Assembly (NCBI GenBank): GCA_023055355.1 | Contig: JALJCS010000001.1 | Location: forward strand, 83,306,881 to 83,370,880 | Length of the DNA stretch: 64,000 nt | Source: Agelaius tricolor | Taxonomy: Eukaryota; Chordata; Aves; Passeriformes; Icteridae | Reading direction: 5' to 3' | In this document: positions 50,455 to 64,000 of the stretch, one piece after another | Numbering within the stretch: position 1 is the stretch's first letter | Layout: every line of letters starts with the position of its first letter | Program-made: the position numbers and the translations under genes | The notes under the pieces: model-generated | Seen by the model: the letters and a program-made list of their open reading frames with translations, nothing else | Told to the model about the DNA's origin: nothing | Databases searched by the model: none

Positions 50455-50482
50455 TCAGTCTGTATCTCCTGATACAGACTGA
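50455..50482. repeat. Perfect hairpin, 12-bp stem, 4-nt loop
   Basis: TCAGTCTGTATC pairs exactly with GATACAGACTGA across TCCT. The phrase GTCTGTATCTCCTG recurs at about 50488-50502, so the hairpin arose within a small direct duplication. The stem is too short for a typical miRNA precursor. Confidence 0.92.
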
Positions 50483-50723
50483 GCTGTCTGTCTGTATCTC
50501 CTGCATTACACCTGCATTAGTTAGTATTTCTTTCCTAATGTCTGCATAAGACACAAACCTTTCTGCAATACTGAAAAACTTTGGGGTTGGTACTGCTTCC
50601 ATGCTGTGGGTCCTCATGTCTCTGAGACTGCTAGGCAACTTAGCATTTTCCCTTTCTCCTACTTTCACTCCTTGTGCAGTTCTGTCCTCACTTGCTGAAA
50701 TTCTTTTGAATGTTAATGAATAT

Positions 50724-50862
50724 TTTCAGTGTTCGACCACTTTCTCATAACACTCTCAGATTTTTTCTTAATCCTAACCTCCCTCCCATGGCAGGGGAGT
50801 GGCATTAAATGATCTTTAAGGCCCCTTTAAACCCAAACCATTCTATGAGTCTATGATTTCCT
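50724..50862. mobile_element. CR1 3' tail (plus), preceded by a possible antisense CR1 piece
   Basis: From about 50785 the sequence reads as a sense CR1 3' end: CCCATGGCAGGGGAGTGG, AAATGATCTTTAAGGCCCCT, CCCAAACCATTCTATGA, then the octamer-like GTCTATGATT. The preceding 60 bp (CAGTGTTCGACCACTTTCTC and following) resemble a CR1 in the opposite sense. The tail is well supported. The antisense piece is weaker. Confidence 0.7.
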
Positions 50863-52364
50863 CTAGGCTGCTCTCTGGTGTATCATCAGTTTCTCTGTGG
50901 AAATATTGTCACGAATGCCAAATTTTATGGAGTTTTTATTCCTCATTTTATATTGCTTGGGAATTATTTACTAGAATTTTGTATATTGTGTCTTCCTTAT
51001 ACTATTCTTTTATCAAAACTAAACCCCTACTCTATCACACAAATATTTGTGCAGATAACTATGATTTCCATTTTCTTTTCCTTCCATTGCTAGAATTATG
51101 ATCTGTGTAATTTTGGAGAGGAATAGATGCTATCAAATTTTGTAATTTCAGCATGATTTGGGGAATCAGTATTTTTATCCTCAAAGCAGCAATCAGCTTA
51201 CAGATCCTTTCAGTATTTCAAGTAGCATTACTTATTAGAGTATTTTTTAATTGGTACTTGTAAAATATTCTTGTACTACATCAAATGTTGATGACACAAA
51301 AGACCTCTAGAAGGCAACGTGATAAAGGAATTAAGGGGATTTAAGTTGTGACATTATATGTTTATATTTTTATGAAAGGAAACTAATACAAGCAAATGTG
51401 AAATTCTGTATCAAAGAAACCACTTCACCTAATAAAGTAGATGTATCAACCCTTGACTGACATCTTCAGATTAGAGCACTTCAAAATCTTTGTTAAAAAC
51501 CTTTGTTTGCAGAAGTTAAGAATGTTGTTCAGATTTTACAGTCAGGCCCTCAGGAGGCTTGATATTGAATTTGACTGATCCTCTGTATTTCCATCTAATC
51601 TAGTATCTCATGTGATTGCACTGTAAACAAGAATTATTTGTGATTAAAATTTTACCTGAGAATAACTGTCTAGCATAATCAGTCTTCTGCTCCAGCAGTT
51701 TTGAGTTGTTCTTAGATGATACTTACTTCAATACCAAGTCATACACTGCTGTTAAAGTGAAGTCTGATAGAGAAAGTTCACTGAAACTTGATTATCAGAA
51801 AACATATCTCAATGCATCAAAATCTTGAGCCCAGTTAGTCACTTCTGAGATGACTGGAATTCTTGCAATTTTTGAATGTTGAATTTTGGTCTGCAACAAA
51901 TTTATCTTACACATATCTGTAGATTCCTGAGCTAGCTGGAGTCCAGCTGAACAAGACTGAGGAAAGCATAAGCATCTCTTTAAGAGGCTTGTGCAAGACT
52001 TTCTAGTAATGAAAATTAAGACAAGCTGAAGTCCAGTATCATAGGCTTTTTCAGGACTAGAAGTGACTGTGGTGCATTTCTCAAATATTCAAAGATTACC
52101 TCCTTACTAAGAAATCAACTTCCTGTGTACTTGTATATATGGCTGAAAAATAATAACTTTTTTTTGCAGCAATTTTATATTTGCAAAAAATATATAGGGC
52201 TGACAGTTACAAAGAGCAATAAAGAAAAACAAGCAATATTTTGTTACACAGTTGGCTTTCTCTTTAAAAAAAAAGAGTAAAACCCTCCTCCATAAATCAA
52301 CACTCTACCCCAATTTTTGCTGCTGTAGTATTTAGAATGTGAGAGAAATCTGTGTGAACAGGTT

Positions 52365-52434
52365 GATTATAAAACAGATAGCATTAGTAGTAGTAAGTAG
52401 ATGATAAAACAGATAGCATTAGTAGAGGTAAGTA
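52365..52434. repeat. 35-bp tandem duplication, two units
   Basis: Units start at 52365 and 52400. Both contain ATAAAACAGATAGCATTAGT, followed by AGTAAGTAG or AGGTAAGTAG, and differ at only a few positions. Confidence 0.93.
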
Positions 52435-52859
52435 GTAAATATATTTTCCACTTGATTTTCACCATGGACAAGGAGTGTTTGTAGGCTAATGAGCTGCTGG
52501 TGAAACAGTGATTTCTTTTTGTGAATATCCTGTTTATAAGGGATTGTTGCATGCATAATATATCATAATTCTAAAAATCACATGATTTGTATTTTAATTT
52601 TTTGATCAGAATGTAAAGTGAGACTTCATTGAGATATTAATAATAAGAGCTTTTTTTTGCCTGGAAAACAGATGTAGAACAGCCTAAAGCCAAGAAATCA
52701 GGTCTTGCCATATTAAAAAAGAGGCATGTTAAGGCAAATTTTAAAAAAAGGCAACAAAAAGCCAAAAAACCCACAACATTTCCTTTATATGCAGTTACAC
52801 GGAGGTTATGTAAATTACAAGAAAAGTTGTCTTTACTGTTCATTAAGATGAAAGGTTGT

Positions 52860-53440
52860 CCATTTTTGGGATCTCTTAGCCACCTGCTGTCTTATCACCT
52901 AACATGCCTAACAAGCAGGCAGTGACTAAGTGGGATGTAGCTGGTGTTGGGGAAATGTCCCTGTCTGACCATCCAGGAGTCACTCTGGCAGTCACACTCC
53001 CATGAGCAGAGACTTTGGGCACCTCCAGTGGGCTACGGGGCCCTGCAGGACTCCCTGCATGCCCCACTCTCACACATCCCAGGTCCCAAGCAGTCTCTCA
53101 GTCCTCTCCGTCCCTTAAGTCATTTAATCACAGTGCTACAGCAAAACAACAGTCTGGGCTGGTGCCTCTCATGAGGGACCCTGAATAAAGAAAATCCTGA
53201 GGTTTTATACCCTCCAGTTTATGCAGCAAAATCTGGGGTCTTTCTTCTCCATCCTCTGCTCCTGCTGTGTCTCTGAGTGTCCAGTCAACTGACTGGTGAC
53301 ACAGGTCCCTGTGCCTTTTGTTGTGCAAATGGTCAGCGCTTCTTCCCAGCCCCTTGCCTCATTTCCCTCCACCATCCAGAGCTCAGTCTGCAGCTGGCAC
53401 TGCAGCTGCACACCAAGCTACCTCTACTGAATGTTTTCCT
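52860..53440 (+). mobile_element. ERV LTR-like element, approximate bounds
   Basis: A GC-rich block interrupts AT-rich intron. It contains GCTGGTGCCTCTCATGAGGG followed by CCCTGAATAAAGAAAATCCT, i.e. a polyadenylation signal in LTR-like context, then a pyrimidine-rich stretch and an ACTGACTGGTGACA end-like phrase. This agrees with an avian ERV LTR as remembered. No matching target duplication was found, and no retroviral coding remnant is visible. Confidence 0.5.
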
Positions 53441-56400
53441 CAACACTAGTCAACTTAAATATTCTGCAGGGATTGCTAAGGGGAGAACATCATTACAAAA
53501 TATATATGTTGCTATAGACTTAGAACAGTGTACTTCTGTGTGTGTACATGTGTTGTTATAAGTAAAAAATGCTGTGACTAAAACTTAAATCAAGAGCCTA
53601 GGATTAAAATAATAGAAATGTCAGTGTTTTGGAATTGTTTTCTCTTTTTGTAAAAAACACATGATAGTGTTCAAGTTTAATAATAGCATCATTGTTAACT
53701 AAAAGTAAGATCAGTTCCACTGTATCTGTATCAGGCAATAGAGGCAAGGGGGTATTCATTACACTGGTGCATCACTGGTCTTCCTGTTTTTACAACACCT
53801 TTCAATTGCTTCCCTTTTTAGCATAAGTACATATTATAGGCCATTTTAAGGGCAAGAGGTAAACCAAATGCTACTCTTTATGGAACTTTGATGTTTATGA
53901 AAGCTTGTCTAAAATTCGGGTATAATATAAATGAAAACCTGAAAATATGTGTGTCTTTAAAATTTTGTATCGGCCAAAATTTCTGCTTCTTTACAGTGAT
54001 CAAAACTTCAGAGTCTTATTTAGTTCCTTTTCTGTATCTGCCTGTGATTTACAAGTCACATTGTTTCATTAAAATTAGCCTGAAGAATTGTACAGTTCCC
54101 AATAGATTCAGAGCTTCTTGGTAATAAAATTATTGGTGTGTTCATTCTCTGAATTATCTAGTCAGCTTGGGATAAGAAACATTTGCTAACTGTAATTTAC
54201 TGTACAGTTCAGTGGGTTGGTTTGGGTTCGTTTTGGTTTGGGGTTTTGTTTTTTATTTTCTTTCAGTGTTTTTTTTTGCTAACGTGTTTCCACCTTACAG
54301 TGTTCCATTTGCCTGTATTTACATTAAGACAAGCTTCTCCTGTCCTTTTGATCACTCCCTTTATTATTGTTTTGAGGACATTACCTTCTGGGGTGAAACT
54401 AATCTTATGCTTACTGCATCATTACCTTTTGCAATTAAATTAGCTATTCTTTGCCATTTATAATCATTAGCTGGACCCAAGAGAAGCCCAGACAATGCAC
54501 AAGGTGTGGATAGAATCTGCTGAGAAGAAGACAGTTAATATTTCTGTATACAGATTTGAGGTCAGATGTCAACAAATTGCTAGAACTCTTCCTCAAATAA
54601 ATGCAGTATGTTTGGCATGGCAGATGAGTGCAACAGAATGAAATAGAGATATTAAAATCTAGATATTTTTCTGGTTTTCATATGCTTTCACAAAGGGGAC
54701 AAATAGAGGTGTGGCTTTGATCATTCTAATCCAAACTATTATAATTATATTCCTTTTAGATTTCTTGTGGATTATTTAGCAGCATTCATGTGGTCTTGGT
54801 TCAGAACAACAGATGATATCAAGCAGTGGCATTCCAGGCAAGGCAGAATATATTTTGGGGAAGATTTCACAGGTTATCTGGTTAAAAGCGATGTATCCAA
54901 ATAGAGAGAACGTTAGGAATAAGCATGAGATGCTTTCTTGGCAAGATAGCTGCTATTTCTCAAGGCAGGAAATACCTTGTGGAATTCAGTGGAGAATTTT
55001 TTAGTACCCCATTATTACTGCAACTAAAATAAACATAGATTAACTATAGGAGGGCAGAAAACTGTCAGAAGAAACATAAAAGGGAAATTACTGATCAGAA
55101 TGAGAATAGGAACCAGCTCATAGGGTTGGAATCAATTTTATTTAATGGTCACCTTAACGATAGAATAGAAGTAGGAGTGAAATAATGAAAATTATTGCTG
55201 GCAGAGCTTGGAATGCATCATCAGCATATAGGAATAGCAATACAGTTCAGAGGATGAACTGGTTATTTAGTTTAATTTTTGTAGTATAAAGCAGAAAACT
55301 TATGTTTTAGGAATAAAAATATTTTCTTACTGTAATGCAAAAACTCAGCACTTAAAAATATGTGAATTCTGTTACTTAGCTATTCTGAGAATAGCTCTGA
55401 GCTGCCAATCTGATGAGGCTATTTGAAAAGGTAAATAGTTTTAAGATGGTTCAGGAGTCAAAAACAGTTATGAAAGGACTCCATGGCATGGTTTCCTGCA
55501 GTTGGCAGAGTTGAACTCAATTTACCATCCTCATCAACTTTTCTGGTTCTGTCAATAACAAGTCAGAAAAACATTCATACCTTTTAATGTCAATCTCAAA
55601 ATAGTCTGCTTGGGTTTGTCTACTTAGTGTAGCCCTGAATATATCTTTCTTCTAAGTACTTTCCTGTTCTGTTCTTGGTCACATAGCTCTTTTCTTGGAA
55701 GAGAGCATGAACAGTTGGTCTCCATGCTGCTTGTGGTTTTCCTAGATAATTTGTGTACCCTTTAACACTTAATATATGTTGGGTTTTGGGTTTTTTTGAC
55801 GGATAGTGCCTGTCCTTTCCTCTTTTCAAGTCAGACCTTCTGTAATCAAATTTTGAAGCAGGAAAATCAACCTCAGTCCTTCATATTTTGACAAAAATAA
55901 GTTGGAGTCATTGATACTTTGATTTGAATGCACAGAAATCAGTCCATGATCTAGGATATCCTAGGAGAGATTTTTTTCGTATTTTGGTACTTTATTTTTG
56001 TAAAACCCTTTCCTTCACTGAGAATAACATAAGCAGTTCTATTCTGATCATGTTACATTGTTTAATTTTTTTAGAAGATTTTTTCTTACCTCAAAGTGTT
56101 GCTGTCTTGCAAGTGCAGTATAATATCATGCTGCCCTTCTATTTTTCTTCTTGTGTCACCAGATTTAGGCATTGTTCCAGCTAAGCATTTAGAAATAATG
56201 TAAAATCCGTCCATACCACAGTAACCATTTTACGCTGTTCAAGATTTCATTTTCTCTAGACTTTTTTTCTGAAATCAGTGTGATCCTTGTGCATTGCAAG
56301 AGTAATTCATAATTTTGTTGTCTAAAAGTAGACATTGAGTTGTACTCTATTCCTTTCCTTTTTCCTTAATGTAACTCCCATTTTGTGTTTATAAAATAAT

Positions 56401-57081
56401 ACCATGAATTGTTTACCTAAAGTATCCTGTGAGGCCCTTACACCTGCATGTCTTTATCCCTTGGGCAGCACAGATCTTAACCTTCATGCAAGAATAATGT
56501 TTAAAATACAGGTAGGTCATGTTTTCCTTCCCTTTTGTAGTTAGCTTTTCTGCATTTAAAGAAGTGGAGGAAAGATTTCAAGGTAAAAAGTGCACTTACT
56601 TACCTGTCCATATATTCAGTATGAATTAAAATTACAACTAAGGTGTTTTTGAACCTGCATTTGTGATTCTGAGCTACCAATTTTGTTTCCTTTATTTCTT
56701 GGATGTCTAGGAAGGAAACCCGTATACTTCCTTCTATTACATAAGAATTCCTTTTTATGTATGAAAATTTTTCTTCTTTATCTCCAAATTGTCCTTTAAA
56801 TCCTTGCAGTTGCTTTCAGGTTCATAGATGACATGGAAAGAAGGCCGAGTCAGTTAAGAACTTGTCTGTATATTATATATAATTGGACATATGTATAAGG
56901 AAAGATGTCATTCAATTTACTTATTAATTGCTTATGAAGGCAAGGATGAATTGGCCTATCTAGCATGTAGGTGATTTTCTTCATATGTTATTAAGAAATA
57001 TCACAGTATGTGTGTGCTGGCCTCAACCCATTTGATCTTTTTATAGTAGCTTACATTATAAAAGTTAAAATGAGAAGACAC

Positions 57082-57082
<1 letters not shown>

Positions 57083-57117
<35 letters not shown>

Positions 57118-57149
57118 TGTGTATGTGTGTGTGTGTGTCTATATATATG
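57083..57149. repeat. (AT)n(GT)n(AT)n microsatellite
   Basis: About 30 bases of alternating TA are followed by TGTTTGTGTATG, a GT run of about 14 bases and CTATATATATG. Confidence 0.95.
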
Positions 57150-58873
57150 TCTCGAATGCTGGAGAAAGTATAGTCTACTGCTGACAAAGACCCTCTGCCC
57201 TGAGTCATGTTTTGACTATTATGATGCTTTCCATCTCAAGAGCAGATTTTTAAATACCAGAGGAAATATACTCCCTTTGTTGGTTCTGTCTTACTGTCAG
57301 TGATAACATTGGCTTCCCTCCCCCCAATCTAAGCTTTGAATGGCCAAGTCTGCTTTCTAAAGAAACTTATTTAGTTTTTTAAATGACCTACACAAGCTAT
57401 GAATATTCTGTTGAGCCTGGAATCTAGTATGTGTCAAAAAATAAAAATGAATTTTATTATCCAGTGTCCAGTGTTCTATGCAGCGCTTTTTCTTTCTATT
57501 AATAATATGTGAGTTGTAGAAAGGTTTTCAGACAGTATTTGTTCTAGAGGAGTAGGTATGGCCAAAGTGTTAATGTTATTCATTAACACATGAGCAGTAT
57601 ATGATCTTGTATGCTGGGAATTCCATGTTCTTTAAAAAAAAAATCTAGTATTGTAATTCCTTGATTTTTAATCATAATGCTAAAGAAATATGATATTCTT
57701 GGTGGAGTTGTAGTAATAAAATTTAGCAAAATGCATACATGAACATTTATACAATATACAAATAGATGTAGGCCATTTAGTATTGGCAGCATATTTTTCT
57801 GTTGATATCAGTTAAAGTTTATGTAAACATTTTGTATGTTTTAGTCTTTTTCATCCATCAAAGCATAATATTTGTGCCAAGAAATCTACCATTAAATAGA
57901 ATATTTATGTTGCATTAGGATCCAACAGGATCCCGTGCCGTAATCTGCTTTTGTGAAATACCTCATAATGAAACATTTTGAAATATGAAAGTTGTGTAAA
58001 AGATGACCAAATAAGTCTGCTGTTTGTGTAGCTGCTTGAAATTTGTGTAAATTTTATATCTGATTAAATGCAAATATTTTGATGTTCCTCTTTAGCTATT
58101 AAACAGTTTCAGTAAGTGTTCAGAAGTAAAAGTAATTTGCAGTGTAGGCAGCTTTGATTTCCCCCATGTTCACATGAAATTGGGGGATAACTTGCTATAC
58201 AACTTCCAAGAGAAAGTTGATTACTTTGGACCTTCTTTTCATTAACTGTGGAGATGCAGAGCTGCCTGCTCTAGGATGTGCAGGCCTGGTTTTGGAACTG
58301 AAACCTTTTTATCTCACAGATTGTACATTTGTAATCTAGTATCTACTGTTATTTTCACAAGCATGTATGTGGTGACATGGGCACCTGGGCCTTGGCTTCT
58401 TTATTTTTAAAAGCTGCTACATTTATCAAAAAGAGTCTTTGACACCATAATTCTGTTACTACAGATAAAATTTGGCATTTTGACATGGAAAAAAATCTTG
58501 TAAGACTGTTAATGAAGCTAAATGCACGTGTGTCTGTGTGTGTATGTGACAGCTACAAATCTGTGCAGTGTGCCCATATTGTCTCTCTACTGTTTCAACA
58601 ATGATCTGAAACTTTTTAAGTTTATAGAAGAGTACAGTACTTGTAATAATTTGGCATATGTTACACTGCATAAGCCTTTTAAAAAAATAGTGATAGAAAA
58701 TTAGCTCTAGCTTTTATTTGTTGTTTCTTTACTTTTTTTTTCCTTCAATCTTCAGATTTGGTAGTCTGTTGCACTTGGAGCAATAGGCTGTTGAACAGCT
58801 TTGTCTTCATTGCAACTAATTTCATTTTAGTGTTACATTTAGAAACATTGCCAGCTTTGTTTCATTATTTTAG

Positions 58874-59010
58874 CTGTCTAGTTCCACAGCCTTGGAAGGG
58901 AAAGGACAATTAAAATTTACTTCGGGCAGATGGAGTCCACACCACAATTGTACCCAGATTGCCACGGCCAACGATACCGCTGTCCGAGGCTGGGACACAC
59001 GGAGCATGAG
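58874..59010 (+). CDS. EIPR1: EIPR1 coding exon 6, residues 173-217 plus two bases of codon 218
   Basis: The acceptor is tattttag and the donor ATGAG|gtaagg. The exon is 137 nt, starts in phase 0 and ends with AG of codon 218. It encodes [40 protein letters not shown] and DTRSM, a full propeller blade ending in the WD motif of RGWDTRS. The open frame on the opposite strand (58910-59116) is only its shadow. Joined to exon 7 the junction codon is AGG (Arg), where I remember Ser in human. That is noted as a possible substitution, not an error. Confidence 0.96.

Positions 59011-64000
<4,990 letters not shown>

Larger units (their letters stand above)
49437..58873 (+). other. EIPR1: EIPR1 intron 5 (9,437 nt)
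   Basis: The intron contains a 12-bp perfect hairpin (50.46 kb), CR1 fragments (50.72-50.86 kb), a 35-bp tandem duplication (52.37 kb), a likely LTR (52.86-53.44 kb), a G/T-rich tract (54.21-54.28 kb) and an AT/GT microsatellite (57.08 kb). I see nothing else. Confidence 0.85.

Noticed and set aside
52944..53561. Cluster of overlapping short frames on both strands
   Set aside because: It coincides with the GC-rich LTR-like block. No retroviral or cellular domain is visible.

Overview
This is vertebrate nuclear DNA, almost certainly from a bird and probably a songbird (passerine). It shows small exons with GT-AG introns, AT-rich introns of several kilobases, CR1 LINE fragments (the main retroposon of birds), several avian-type endogenous-retrovirus LTRs, and no Alu- or L1-like sequence. 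'Passerine' rests on my memory of LTR families. No database was searched.

Two protein genes are present, arranged head to head around one CpG-island promoter at about 2.2-3.2 kb. Leftwards (minus strand) runs TRAPPC12. Its first large coding exon (458-1663, residues 1-402) is complete in the window and its 5' non-coding exon probably lies in the island. Rightwards (plus strand) runs EIPR1 (formerly TSSC1), a WD40 protein that binds the EARP and GARP tethering complexes. Its first seven coding exons (2750-2791, 11333-11416, 16629-16761, 39107-39263, 49337-49436, 58874-59010, 62722-62889) join in frame to give residues 1-273 plus two bases of codon 274. The last ~113 residues, judged from the remembered human length of 387, must lie beyond the right edge. 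Both genes act in membrane traffic: TRAPPC12 in TRAPPIII (ER-Golgi and autophagy) and EIPR1 in endosome-to-Golgi retrieval and recycling.

Everything else is intron, about 95% of the window. The introns hold CR1 fragments (about 2.0, 8.5, 13.9, 28.1 and 50.7 kb), LTR-like elements (12.0, 14.7, 52.9 kb, and a solo LTR at 61.1 kb with a 6-bp target-site duplication), microsatellites, small tandem duplications and several perfect hairpins. The island contains a 16-bp minisatellite and, next to the proposed TRAPPC12 exon 1 donor, a run of six G-tracts on the minus strand. A diverged direct-repeat pair of unknown family flanks EIPR1 exon 4.

I found no new gene system, RNA gene or CRISPR array. The points most worth checking are the repeat pair around exon 4, the G-tract at the TRAPPC12 donor, and the two EIPR1 donors that carry an in-frame stop across the splice site.
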